From Chlamydiales bacterium (GTDB taxonomy: Bacteria; Chlamydiota; Chlamydiia; Chlamydiales; JAJFMA01): 64,000 nucleotides of DNA. The stretch is taken from assembly GCA_030679955.1 (NCBI GenBank), contig JAUXSF010000035.1, forward strand, positions 33,943 through 97,942. Direction: 5' to 3'. The notes beneath the pieces are model-generated. The model had not been told where the DNA came from and did not search any database. It saw only the letters and a list, made by a program, of their open reading frames with translations. Shown here piece after piece: positions 56,501 through 64,000 of this stretch (positions within the stretch are counted from its first letter, which is position 1; every line of letters starts with the position of its first letter). A program made the translations under genes and the position numbers.

Positions 56501-58313
56501 AAAGTATAATCCACAGAAAAACTATAATCCGATTCATGATGTGGTTAAAGCGCGTTTTCAAGGCAACCGCATGTATGAGTATTGTGAAAACTTGGTAACT
56601 AAAGCTATGAGATACCGCTCGCCATCGGATGCGGCGAATCTCCCTTTTGAGCAGCAGTTTCATGCTATAGATAATCTATCGCCAGAATTCGCCGCAAATC
56701 GCTTGGCAGTAAATTTCGGTAAGTTGAAAGGGACGATTAACGTCAACTTCGATCCGCACCGCGAAACCAACACGCCCTATGCTAACTACTCCTTTGATTA
56801 TGCTGGCAAGGAGCGTACTAATCTGCGCTTCGGCACGCCAACTTGGGAGGGATACTGGTACTCAGCTTCTGTTGTTCCAGAATTTAAAGCTTTCTTAGAT
56901 GCTTTGAAACTAGAGGGTAAGAAGCACCTTTACATTAACCTTCAAAATAGAAATCCCAAATATATCGGGGACGAAAGCGGTCGTTGTAATGCGCTAGAAA
57001 AGCTTGCTGTCGAATATCCAGAGACATTCTTCATCGCGACCTTTGCTCAGGATTCTAGGTTTTATAAGCAGTCCGAGCAATATAAGGACATGGATGTTGC
57101 ACACCAGTTCCTTGCGGCCTTTGAGGATCAGATGTTCGTAGATCCTAAGAGTGGGTTCCATTTCTCTAAAAATCTAATGCACGGAGAAAACCGCAAAATA
57201 CTAACAGATGCTTTGCATGACGTGCATCGTGAAGTTTTTGGCGGCCGTGATAAATTGAGCTTAGCCGAGCGTCAGGCGTTCATTGAAATAGCCTACTCAC
57301 TAATGACACTTCGCTTGCTTGAGATTTCAGGTGCAGATACCTACAACCTGAGTTGTAAGGATGCGATCGACCGTGGCGGTAAGTGCAGTTCGTTGCTCTT
57401 CTACATAGCCGGTTTGTTAAATGATATGACTAATGATCTGGACTTTAAGCAAGAACATATGACAGTCACACACGCTCCAGCGCTTATTGTGAAAAAGCAG
57501 GCTATTATTCATTCTCGTCGAGAGAGACTACTTCAGGCATTGAATATCCTTATGCATGTTAACGCAGAAGGCCTAAAAGACTTGTACAACGTTGGGCAGC
57601 CGGAAGTGTGTCGTCGAGATCCATCTTTAGGAGTGATTTTGAACAAAATAGTAAGCAAAGCCGCCAAGGAGTCTGGAAATCTGGAGGCTGTATTCCCGCG
57701 TAAAGTGGTTAATGGCATTGAAGTAAATGATGACCCGCTAAGCTTTTATGAATACGAAAGGGCCAATAAAGAACTCTACATACCAGCTGGATTTGATGCT
57801 GAGATCTACTGTCCCTTCCTCCATCAGGATGATAGAGACATTCAAGTCAGCTTAAAGAACTTTGTCAATATTCCGGCGCCACAGGAAGATCCAGCAACGG
57901 AAGACAAACAACGATTGGCTGTTATTTTTTACCACCTTCTGGGTGAGATAAAAAAAACACCGCAGGGTTTACAGGCACTACAGGCTGATTCTAACGTTGT
58001 GTATAAAGCTATTCATGCTGCCATATCTGGCTGTACTCAATCATTTGAAGCCAGTACGATGAAGCGATTAGACCAACAGGGCGGGCTCAGAGATCGTGAT
58101 TTGACGCTGCAAACACCCAAAACGCCTGTAAATATTCATATGGCGGTGGTCGATGGAGAGATTCAGGTCACTTCCGAAGCCATATATACTGTAGCATCGA
58201 TGGATGATATGAGTCCCCAAGCACATATCAGCGCGTTAAGGCAGTTTACTGTTCCAATTAATGCGCCTGGAAATGCCAGACGATTACCGGATCAGTTCCA
58301 GGTAGTAGTTTAG
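53508..58313 (+). CDS. Very large (1601 aa) putative secreted protein with CX5R phosphatase-like motif
   Basis: The N-terminal 215 residues carry hydrophobic segments at about 85-108, 155-180 and 190-212, followed by a proline-rich stretch (about 225-285). The long middle part is unlike anything I recognise, though a segment around residues 570-650 with FVLVR (arginine R600) and KYSSL at similar spacing recalls an SH2 fold. Toward the C-terminus, residues about 1150-1400 include LSCKDAIDRGGKCS, a C1283-(X5)-R1289 motif like that of PTP-type or phosphoinositide phosphatases of bacterial effectors. AAAGGGAG precedes the ATG. A host-targeted phosphatase is the best guess but unproven; the gene stands alone between a MITE and a hairpin-rich gap. 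Confidence 0.7.
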   Translation: MIHGQNIHTPYYIDQLEKQDGQGHFKTLKNCLAISFAAASDAGKLYTRALCATVIILPKQAASLVGMQRFFPDCDPVQVQTWRVVQALRSIVASVVVTITIPFAVFSPQLVVKQCDLLQLRQPKGQKKQKQWYDKAWTNAGNWCKANPSAVKLSGLTGGLASATALIGYAAMGKAAVVNVPTPTGSGGLLEALGWGLATLLIGSAVTAYNSRPRHNPIHNVPIIDQEPAPQQPAPPPVAVDPELPQFAPPPLRRANSAPALIPLQVVPEPPPQPQQPVPAEEWVFGGRLERLFADQEDVWDVAENIGNLFGEPDLEVVEEDFRVDFRPVLEQIRARRQQVGDDAIALNPADDSSQPVASMGIEPVHADEQANDSGIIHSDFDLSMPNDSWGSNFGMPSSVDDSRIEPVDGHASFDFGSYSGSFSHVLASIRDKYVGTRTEDLIQRLENLTAPQNPTRNDRSSAQVKYDLARMIEEFEVALVVLDRENNGDLYLISKGIGDRYPQLLDAIPAFYLSYRRSYRPAALRNVSSHKKNLSPDQIEQLYGFNEIGLEKSFQRHPRSFSQYHDDEAAFYQDGTDEAALRATYNTFIDTFGQFVLVRKHGNYLIQPADLRLDSLIKDIAFDGYTCFLSERKYSSLLAFGESMESLNEVPDDVEYGIEEGSEAFTMPAFDPTQSLFIPSNVQQAEHQLSDENAQAIAQNIGRNESWLTLVNYSGNKLVGTMSQEGVKKSEWSFIAHDGAELALNTRALPEDVMEYYDVTVNDQNILVDENPASTREQCAKMIDATLSRGKFKFVREYYINAILNGLWRTGGLAKVNELSKERLGSKLDSVQVGRVDVDVVANKKEIKITHSLRRQLQTVGEDGERFNQPYFSTWTIVTTIDEKGTENVEMSLSPWEGIVAALPEIEERPVAVEPQPASPVALPEAKQEAAIGYLDYNDNEVKQEKYLKAMETARKALEQNGDVAELLERTQVPKGGDVRSYYRWFLDGVRGFLTSQKYNPQKNYNPIHDVVKARFQGNRMYEYCENLVTKAMRYRSPSDAANLPFEQQFHAIDNLSPEFAANRLAVNFGKLKGTINVNFDPHRETNTPYANYSFDYAGKERTNLRFGTPTWEGYWYSASVVPEFKAFLDALKLEGKKHLYINLQNRNPKYIGDESGRCNALEKLAVEYPETFFIATFAQDSRFYKQSEQYKDMDVAHQFLAAFEDQMFVDPKSGFHFSKNLMHGENRKILTDALHDVHREVFGGRDKLSLAERQAFIEIAYSLMTLRLLEISGADTYNLSCKDAIDRGGKCSSLLFYIAGLLNDMTNDLDFKQEHMTVTHAPALIVKKQAIIHSRRERLLQALNILMHVNAEGLKDLYNVGQPEVCRRDPSLGVILNKIVSKAAKESGNLEAVFPRKVVNGIEVNDDPLSFYEYERANKELYIPAGFDAEIYCPFLHQDDRDIQVSLKNFVNIPAPQEDPATEDKQRLAVIFYHLLGEIKKTPQGLQALQADSNVVYKAIHAAISGCTQSFEASTMKRLDQQGGLRDRDLTLQTPKTPVNIHMAVVDGEIQVTSEAIYTVASMDDMSPQAHISALRQFTVPINAPGNARRLPDQFQVVV

Positions 58314-58332
58314 GGATTGGTTCTGAACTTTC

Positions 58333-58491
58333 ATTAGTCTCGCCGCTCCGCGGCGAGACTAATTTAGATGTACGTCTGGCCTTCGGACGGCCGCAGAGCG
58401 GCGACTTGCTGTCACATAATACCCGATTTGTGATGCCCCTTAAGGGCGCCTTACGCGGGGCTAATAGGAGCCTCAGCGCTCCCGCGCTGAG
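58333..58491. other. Cluster of strong hairpins downstream of the 1601-aa gene
   Basis: Three perfect palindromes lie in 160 bases: 58333-58363 (a 14-base stem, ATTAGTCTCGCCGC, with 3-base loop), 58390-58402 (GCCGC/GCGGC) and 58472-58491 (CTCAGCGC/GCGCTGAG), plus a GGCC-TTCGGAC-GGCC stem at 58378-58392. The first may terminate the upstream gene. The rest of the 434-base gap (58314-58747) is AT-rich and holds nothing else recognisable. Confidence 0.7.
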
Positions 58492-58747
58492 AACAACATA
58501 TAGTGATTACTTTAAGCTGATAACATTGCCTTTCGCTTCGACCAGGTAATGGTAATTTCTGCAATTACCCTGTATTTCTTATGGGCGGAAATGGAAAAGA
58601 AATTACGTTCATATCGACCTGTCATGTTTAAATTGTCTATTGCAGGCGCTGTTTTTTATTAAATACATTGTTTCGCAACTAATTAGTTTACTAAATTAAA
58701 TTATTATGCATAATTAAAGTTTTAGTTATTTTACTGTGGATTATCTA

Positions 58748-59956
58748 ATGGACGCTGTTAAACGTGATATAGGGATTATTCTTAACGACATTGAAGAATT
58801 AGACGAGGCCGTTAGAAGAAATCAATACGACAGTCTTAGTAAAGACCATTCTCCCGAAGTTTTAATGATGAAATTGGATCAAGCAGTCAAGGCAGTGAGG
58901 TCTCAGGCTGACTGGTGGGGGGAGGTAACCTACCCAAAGATGTTGTGCACCGATGGCCAAAATAGACTAAAGGATATAGTTCTTAGAACGCAAATTGGTC
59001 GTAGGCTCGTATCGATCGAGAAGCGCCTTCAAAACTGTGAAGAAGCGGTTAACGGTAATAGACTGGAGGAACTCTGCAAAAATCATTCGACTAAAACGTT
59101 AAGAGTCAGATTAGACCGCTGCATAAAGGATATTAAGGTCGCATGGAATGAGTGGACCTGGCAATACAAGAGCTTTAATGCTGTATGCATTCGACATAAA
59201 CAACGATTACAAGATCTATCCGACAAGCTTTGTGTCATGCAGGAACGAGCGCCTGCTTTAGAAGATTCGTCGCTTCCGGATTTTAATGATCTAATCGATC
59301 AAATTTACCATCAATTCCAAGTGTTTGCAGGCTACGGTGCTTCTTTAAACGAAGGCGATATAAAAAAAATAGGGAGAACTCTGTGGCAAAATAGGATTCT
59401 ATTTTCCTACCAAATTGTAAAAAATATGACGATTGGTGAAAAAGATAAGCTACGAAAATTACAAGGCTTGTGTTGCTCCGTTTTAAGGAAAAAAGTGGCA
59501 TCAGCTCGATCTCACAAGAGAGATTTTGTATCACAGCTAATGGACCGTTTGATGACCCCGAGTTTTCCTATGCATCTGATAGATGTCTTGGCTAAAAACT
59601 ATTTATCTTCAAAGAATGCTAAGAACATCTGTTTAGCGTTAGCACCTATTGAACCTGAGTTCGCTGGGGCACTTGCAGCCACCTTGATTAATATGGATAA
59701 ACTCTCATTTTCCGTGCTTTTTAAAAATCCCGAGTATCAAACGCAGATATTACCAAGAATCAAATGTATTAACTTTAGCAATGTTACGATACTTTCCTTT
59801 GATCAATATAAATATTCCATTCAGGCCTTTGCCGATCTGTGTCCGAATCTGGAGAGGGTGCGTCTAATACCAATAAGGCAACAACCTTCTATTCCGGACT
59901 ATATTAAACTTCTCGTGGTCCCGGATTTGGAAGATGAAAAAGTTTGTGTTAACTGA
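58748..59956 (+). CDS. Unknown coiled-coil protein, shorter member of a tandem pair
   Basis: The 402-residue product is mostly helical and is paralogous to the next gene. Shared features are KNHSTKTLRVRLDRCIKDI, GRTLWQNRILFSYQ, RDFVSQLMDRLMTPSFP and ATIEPEFAGAL-like segments (APIEPEFAGALAA here). It also contains a second copy of its own N-terminal unit (KDHSPEVLMMKLDQAVK near residue 35, KNHSTKTLRVRLDRC near 115). It ends where the neighbour's beta-repeats begin (CPNLERVRL), so it lacks them. A GTG four codons upstream (58736) is an alternative start. Function unknown. Confidence 0.75.
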   Translation: MDAVKRDIGIILNDIEELDEAVRRNQYDSLSKDHSPEVLMMKLDQAVKAVRSQADWWGEVTYPKMLCTDGQNRLKDIVLRTQIGRRLVSIEKRLQNCEEAVNGNRLEELCKNHSTKTLRVRLDRCIKDIKVAWNEWTWQYKSFNAVCIRHKQRLQDLSDKLCVMQERAPALEDSSLPDFNDLIDQIYHQFQVFAGYGASLNEGDIKKIGRTLWQNRILFSYQIVKNMTIGEKDKLRKLQGLCCSVLRKKVASARSHKRDFVSQLMDRLMTPSFPMHLIDVLAKNYLSSKNAKNICLALAPIEPEFAGALAATLINMDKLSFSVLFKNPEYQTQILPRIKCINFSNVTILSFDQYKYSIQAFADLCPNLERVRLIPIRQQPSIPDYIKLLVVPDLEDEKVCVN

Positions 59957-60008
59957 CCAGAAAATAGAATAAATATCAAATAAACTATTTATTATTGCTT
60001 GGTGTTAA

Positions 60009-61370
60009 ATGGAAATAAGTCATGTTAAGCATAGGCTCGCCTCGATAGAGAGTCATATTCAACAGTGTGAGTACGCCATAAAGTGCAACTGGCTCCAGGG
60101 GCTTGGGAAAAACCATTCTACCAGAGCTCTAACAGTTAGGCTGGACCGATGTATGAAGGACAGCATAGCGGGAAGACAGGACGGAGACAGAAAATGCCAG
60201 GCACTGTTTGAACGCTGTATAGATTACAAACGTAGGTTGGATGGTGTACAAAATAGAATTCGGCATCTGCAGAGTTTATCGCAAAATCTAGAGTGTGATT
60301 CAGGTTCGTCTAGTAGTTCGACCATAGGTCCAATTTCTCATCTACTTCATCAGTATAGTGTGAATTACTTTCCCTTATCGGATGAGGATCTAAAAATAAT
60401 TGGAAAGACTCTGTGGCAAAATAGAACTTTATTTTCCTATAAGACTTCCAAAAGTATGACTTTTAGTGAGTTAAATGAGTTAAAAAAGTTAAAACGCTTG
60501 TGCCATCATACTCTAAGAAATAAGGTTATCTTGGCTAATTCGGATAAGCGGGATTTTGTGATAAAGCTTATGGATCGCTTAGTAGCTCCCAGCTATCCAA
60601 TTGAAATGACCGAGCATTTGACCAAACATTACTTGGATCCCAAGGATGCTAGAAACCTTATTTCGGCAGTAGCGACGATTGAGCCTCAATTTGCGGGGGC
60701 GCTTGAAGCGGGATTTCTAGTCGATCAAATTAATGCCAACGAGATTCCATTTGCAGTAATCTTTGACAGACCAGAGCTTCAAGATTACATCTTGCCTTAC
60801 GTTAAAAACCTGAACTTTCAAATTTGTAAGCCCATAGAGCCACAAGAGGCTGAGTACTTATTGACAGTGCTTGCAGACTCCTGTCCTTTATTGGAAGAGC
60901 TGCACCTTCCCCATAATTATAAAGGCCCTATTCCTACCGCACTATTATCGCGTCTCAAAACTTTGGTGATGGGCTTCTACTATAATTATCCGTTTCCTGC
61001 AGGAGTGGATTTATCTAATCTTGTGCGATTAAAGCTAGGTTATTCCTATAACCGGGAGCTTCCTGCAACGTTAGGCAACTTGAGGGAGTTCGATATGGGT
61101 TCATGCTACACCCATTCCATGGCAGGTCTTGATCTTCGTCAACTTCAAACCCTAAAAATAGGGTGTGGATATACGCATCGTCTTACTAAAGACTTGAATC
61201 TTGAAAATCTTGTAGATGTGCAGTTTAAACCCGGGTGTACGGCCAAGCTAAGCCGATATTTAAAGCTGCCTAAGCTAGAGAATTTGGACTTTCCAGAGGA
61301 ATATGAGTTCAGTTGGATTCCACAGAAGTTTGTCGACTTTATCGGGGTATACTATGATGCGGCAGGTTGA
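60009..61370 (+). CDS. FNIP/leucine-rich-repeat-like protein, longer member of the tandem pair
   Basis: The 453-residue product has a helical N-terminal half related to the preceding gene and a C-terminal run of beta-repeats from about residue 300. The repeats are about 22-23 residues long with a recurring LxxLxxGxxYN/YTxxL pattern: LVMGFYYNYPFP, LKLGYSYNRELP, FDMGSCYTHSM, LKIGCGYTHRL. This resembles FNIP or LRR-type repeats found in amoebae and giant viruses, which bind proteins. The gene directly downstream encodes an F-box protein. A role in binding a host target is inference. Confidence 0.8.
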   Translation: MEISHVKHRLASIESHIQQCEYAIKCNWLQGLGKNHSTRALTVRLDRCMKDSIAGRQDGDRKCQALFERCIDYKRRLDGVQNRIRHLQSLSQNLECDSGSSSSSTIGPISHLLHQYSVNYFPLSDEDLKIIGKTLWQNRTLFSYKTSKSMTFSELNELKKLKRLCHHTLRNKVILANSDKRDFVIKLMDRLVAPSYPIEMTEHLTKHYLDPKDARNLISAVATIEPQFAGALEAGFLVDQINANEIPFAVIFDRPELQDYILPYVKNLNFQICKPIEPQEAEYLLTVLADSCPLLEELHLPHNYKGPIPTALLSRLKTLVMGFYYNYPFPAGVDLSNLVRLKLGYSYNRELPATLGNLREFDMGSCYTHSMAGLDLRQLQTLKIGCGYTHRLTKDLNLENLVDVQFKPGCTAKLSRYLKLPKLENLDFPEEYEFSWIPQKFVDFIGVYYDAAG

Positions 61371-61385
61371 AACCGATTTGTTTAT

Positions 61386-61414
61386 TTGACAATTTATTAT
61401 TTAAGTGTTATGAT
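61386..61414 (+). promoter_or_regulatory. Perfect-spacing promoter of the F-box gene
   Basis: TTGACA (61386-61391), 17 bases, TATGAT (61409-61414). The GTG start of the F-box gene is 25 bases downstream, so the F-box gene has its own promoter. Confidence 0.75.
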
Positions 61415-61438
61415 TGTGACTTAAGTTGAGAGGGTTAC

Positions 61439-62233
61439 GTGGAAGTCGACGGTTTATGTTCAAGTCAGGTTTTAGCGATTCCGGAAATAAAAACCATCGA
61501 TGACCTTCCAGTTGAACTACTCGTTCAGGTATTTCGTCATGCCATCGAAGACAAGTTTACAAGTATCAGAGCGATTAGCACGGTCTGCCGCTTCTGGTAC
61601 GATGTTTCTGGAGATAACGCATTATGGGGACCTTACTGTCGAGAGACGTTAGGTCTTAGTCTCGAAATACCGCCCGAATTGCCGGTGAGTTTCTGGAAAT
61701 CACAAGCTTTAGATCGGGCGATACCTGTTTTAAGCGATAGATTCCTCAAAGAGGGAGAAGAGTCGAAGTTAGCGATAGCGCCAAATACTACTTCGCTACT
61801 TCAGACTATCCAGATGGAGCTTTTGGCATCTTCAGCGGAGCAAATTGCGCCGGAAAAGTATATATCTGGCATTTGTGAATCGCTGCTTTGCATGGGACAG
61901 CAATCATTAGCTGACTGGCGTGGTGGTAACATGCGTGCTGTTTATATTCTGCATCAGCTTGAAGTAGGCGGATTGTACGATAAGGTGGGGGCTAACCTCT
62001 CCACCCTGACACAAGATAATTTATTGGATGCTTTCTTAGGCTATGCTCTTTTGACCTCAGCTCCGGAATCGGTGAGGCCGTTTGTAGAGCGAGATTCTCT
62101 GTGGGACAACCTAACCACTGAACAACTAGAAGGTTTAGAAGCGGATAGGGAATTTGTCCACGCTTCTACATTATCAATGTATGAAGCTGCTCTAACACGT
62201 GTACGCGAAAAGGCTCCTCAGAAAACTGTATGA
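61439..62233 (+). CDS. F-box domain protein
   Basis: The 264-residue product has a clear F-box at about residues 18-68: IDDLPVELLVQVFRHA, ISTVCRFWYDVS and ALWGPYCRE follow the usual LPxELLxxIF ... VCxxW ... LW pattern. F-box proteins link substrates to eukaryotic SCF ubiquitin ligases through Skp1; bacteria have no such system, so the protein presumably works inside a host cell. The remainder is helical with no recognised domain. It starts at a GTG preceded by AGAGGG and has its own consensus promoter. Confidence 0.88.
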   Translation: MEVDGLCSSQVLAIPEIKTIDDLPVELLVQVFRHAIEDKFTSIRAISTVCRFWYDVSGDNALWGPYCRETLGLSLEIPPELPVSFWKSQALDRAIPVLSDRFLKEGEESKLAIAPNTTSLLQTIQMELLASSAEQIAPEKYISGICESLLCMGQQSLADWRGGNMRAVYILHQLEVGGLYDKVGANLSTLTQDNLLDAFLGYALLTSAPESVRPFVERDSLWDNLTTEQLEGLEADREFVHASTLSMYEAALTRVREKAPQKTV

Positions 62234-62319
62234 GCCTCGTTAAGCGCTCTTTGTTAACCAATGCTAAAATAAAATTATAATAATAATACATAGGTCTTTT
62301 TTTATTATTTGTTTATGTA

Positions 62320-62348
62320 TTGCACTTAAACCGTGAACGCCGTAAACT
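62320..62348 (+). promoter_or_regulatory. Promoter of the 62404 gene
   Basis: TTGCAC (62320-62325) and TAAACT (62343-62348) are separated by 17 bases. The start codon lies 56 bases downstream after a GGAGG site. Confidence 0.55.
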
Positions 62349-62403
62349 GGTGTGGATTTAACATAAGCTTTTAGCGACATCTAACAAAACATGGAGGTCG
62401 TAA

Positions 62404-63819
62404 ATGCTCGTCACACCAGGTCGGAAGAATAAGGTAGTCCTCGCTGACTACTCTTATCGTCGTGATATTGAGAACCGCCTTATGCTCGCACAGCTCAGCG
62501 TTTTTGACGTTGACGTGTTGAGTGAGGTTCTGAACAGCTCTCTTACTTTTCCTATTTCGGATATTGTCGAAACTTTAGAAGCTCCGTTGACAAAGATCGT
62601 GGAATCTTTAGACAAGTTGGTTACTGCCAAACTTCTGCAGCATGATGGCCGTACCGTGCGCGTCGACAAAGAATTGCGCAAATATTACGAGTATCAGATT
62701 GAGAAATTTGAAGAGGATTTTGCTCCAGACCTGGAGTACATTCTGCGTGGACTAAAGCGTATTCCGATACAAGTATTGCCTAACTGGTATTCTATTCCAA
62801 AGACGACGGACGACATTTTCGTATCGATCATCGAAAAGCATTTACAGACGCCGAAAGTGTATCGTAGGCATCTTCTCGACATAAGTTTTGACGATCCTAT
62901 TCCCTTAGCTATTATGGAAGAAGTCTATTCTGCTGAGGACTTTAAAGTACGTTCGAAGACACTCCGCGACAAGTATGCCTTAACGCGCGAGCAGTTTGAA
63001 GAGTACATGTTGTTGTTGGAGTTCAATTTCGTTTGCTACCTGACATATACGAAAGTGGATGACATGTGGAAAGAGGTGGTGACACCGATGCACGAATGGC
63101 GCGAATTTTTGCGTTTTCGTCGCGACACAGTACCGACATCTATTCCAGAGGGTGAAGTTGATCGCTTTCACCGCAATGCAGACTTTGCCTTTGTGCAAGA
63201 TTTAGTGGCTTTGGTTCGCATTTTAGAGCAGCAGCCCCTGCCAGTAGAAGTAAATGGGACAGGCCTTTCCTTGCCGCCAAAAGCCTTAACCTCTTGGTTA
63301 CCGGCGCTGCCTGCTGGCGATGCGAACAGCTACGCATCAAGCCTTGTTAATCGTGCTTTGCACCTTGGTTTAGCTGAAGTGAAAGATAAAAGACTTTCCT
63401 TTGCTGTTGCGGCCAAAGAGTGGCTGAGGAAGCAGCCTCAAGATCAAGCGATGGCTGTATATCGCGCTCCTATTAGGCTAGAGGATTATCCAACTATTAA
63501 ACCTAATATGTTCACCGAGAAAAATCTGCGGGAAACAGAAAAGAGCCTAAAACGTGTTGCAAACATGGGCTGGGTTAACTTTGATGATTTTCTACGTGGT
63601 ATGAGTGAACCATTAGGTGATGGAGAAGCCATTTCCCTGCGCCAAAAAGGTAGAAGGTGGAGCTATGCCATCCCTGCTTATAGCGCTGACGACAAAATTT
63701 TCATAAAAGAGCTTATCTTCAAACGCTTATTTGAAGTGGGAATGGTGACGATTGGCCAGCATAATGGGAAACCATGCTTTGCTGTCACGGCCTTCGGTCG
63801 CATCGCTCTGGGTGATTAG
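62404..63819 (+). CDS. Conserved protein, possible winged-helix repeats
   Basis: The 471-residue product has no obvious catalytic motif. It seems to be a series of helical units with strand pairs of winged-helix type, for example DIVETLEAPLTKIVESLDKL followed by LLQHDGRTVRV near the N-terminus, and a C-terminal LFEVGMVTIG ... CFAVTAFGRIALG unit. The latter recalls the end of XPB/Ssl2-like helicase-associated domains, but the likeness is weak. A GGAGG site precedes the ATG. I do not assign a function. Confidence 0.75.
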   Translation: MLVTPGRKNKVVLADYSYRRDIENRLMLAQLSVFDVDVLSEVLNSSLTFPISDIVETLEAPLTKIVESLDKLVTAKLLQHDGRTVRVDKELRKYYEYQIEKFEEDFAPDLEYILRGLKRIPIQVLPNWYSIPKTTDDIFVSIIEKHLQTPKVYRRHLLDISFDDPIPLAIMEEVYSAEDFKVRSKTLRDKYALTREQFEEYMLLLEFNFVCYLTYTKVDDMWKEVVTPMHEWREFLRFRRDTVPTSIPEGEVDRFHRNADFAFVQDLVALVRILEQQPLPVEVNGTGLSLPPKALTSWLPALPAGDANSYASSLVNRALHLGLAEVKDKRLSFAVAAKEWLRKQPQDQAMAVYRAPIRLEDYPTIKPNMFTEKNLRETEKSLKRVANMGWVNFDDFLRGMSEPLGDGEAISLRQKGRRWSYAIPAYSADDKIFIKELIFKRLFEVGMVTIGQHNGKPCFAVTAFGRIALGD

Positions 63820-63824
63820 AGAAG

Positions 63825-63866
63825 ATTTTTAACGCAAAGACGCAGAGGCGCGAGGAAGGAATATAA
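63825..63866. repeat. Palindromic repeat, TTAACGCAAAG family, copy 6 (left arm only)
   Basis: TTTTTAACGCAAAGACGCAG followed by AGGCGCGAGGAAGGA is the left arm of the family. The complementary right arm is not seen before the IS element begins at 63867, so the element probably inserted into this copy. Confidence 0.75.
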
Positions 63867-64000
63867 TGGACCCCAAAAGTTGGACAGCGCACTTTGCGCG
63901 TTTTTGATACAATTGCACCTTGAAATGAGGATTATATGGCGCAAGGAAATCAAAAACGATCACCCGAATTTAAGATGGAAGTAGCTACTGAGGCTATAAA
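63867..64000 (+). mobile_element. Left end of an IS3-family insertion sequence
   Basis: TGGACCCCAAAAGTTGGACA at 63867 is a typical left terminal inverted repeat of IS3-family elements of the IS150/IS51-like type. A transposase OrfA start follows 69 bases inside. The right end lies beyond the window. Confidence 0.85.
63936..64000 (+). CDS. IS3-family transposase OrfA (partial, 5' end)
   Basis: The frame starts MAQGNQKRSPEFKMEVATEA, matching the N-terminal helix-turn-helix of IS3-family OrfA proteins, which bind the IS ends. GAGG lies upstream of the ATG. Only 21 complete codons are inside the window. Confidence 0.85.
   Translation, partial: MAQGNQKRSPEFKMEVATEAI

Noticed and set aside
6598..63866. 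CRISPR array from the stuttered CGCAAAG repeats
   Set aside because: Copies are kilobases apart, palindromic and lack regular spacers; no cas genes are present.

Overview
The window comes from a member of the phylum Chlamydiae outside the Chlamydiaceae, i.e. an environmental or amoeba-associated chlamydia. The strongest evidence is the block pdhA-pdhB-pdhC ... lpxD-ompH-bamA-recR-fabH-fabD-fabG-acpP at 39.4-52.9 kb, which is the gene order I recall for Chlamydia trachomatis (CT236-CT247) with two extra membrane-protein genes inserted. Outer-membrane assembly genes, a glycogen gene and a set of eukaryote-like proteins (kinase, PP2C, F-box, FNIP/LRR-like repeats, CX5R phosphatase-like) fit an intracellular lifestyle. 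Species cannot be named from sequence alone.

Layout. 1-2.3 kb: the end of an unrecognised membrane protein with an internally duplicated module, and a small exported cupin. 2.4-9.4 kb: glgB-ligA, miaB, then rplM-rpsI behind a consensus promoter and a 357-bp palindromic element. 9.5-10.8 kb: a membrane-anchored PP2C phosphatase. 10.9-18.1 kb: a minus-strand hydantoin-type cluster (NCS1 transporter, HyuA-type hydantoinase, DUF917) containing two paralogous proteins of unknown function. Each paralog lies behind a consensus promoter and two SD-preceded micro-ORFs (25-55 codons) that look like leader peptides; this is the most novel-looking part of the window. 18.2-28.6 kb: envelope genes, namely yqgE with an Mla lipid-transport operon (mlaE-mlaF-mlaD), then tamB, an unknown membrane protein and tamA. 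28.9-35.3 kb: hemL, an nfeD-nfeD-floA membrane-microdomain operon with a small membrane-anchored protein, and yggS. 35.3-39.1 kb: a DAACS symporter and an atypical Ser/Thr kinase. 39.4-52.9 kb: the chlamydial pdh / lipid A / outer membrane / fatty-acid block. 53.5-62.2 kb: an accessory island of four probable host-directed proteins. 62.4-63.8 kb: a conserved winged-helix-like protein, then the left end of an IS3-family element.

Intergenic DNA carries several repeat families: six copies of a palindrome built on TTAACGCAAAG-type arms, three of a GGACCTNAAGGAC type, one 200-bp ACCACAGAGACACAGAG palindrome, two ACAGGATA-type copies, and two different long-TIR palindromic elements (8054-8410 and 53084-53349). 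Many sit between convergent genes, where they could act as terminators. No rRNA, tRNA or CRISPR array was recognised.

Functional links. The Mla system, TamA/TamB, BamA and Skp/OmpH build and maintain the outer membrane; LpxD and FabH/D/G/AcpP supply acyl chains for lipid A and phospholipid; PDH supplies acetyl-CoA. The kinase, PP2C, F-box protein and the 1601-residue protein are candidates for signalling or manipulation of a eukaryotic host.
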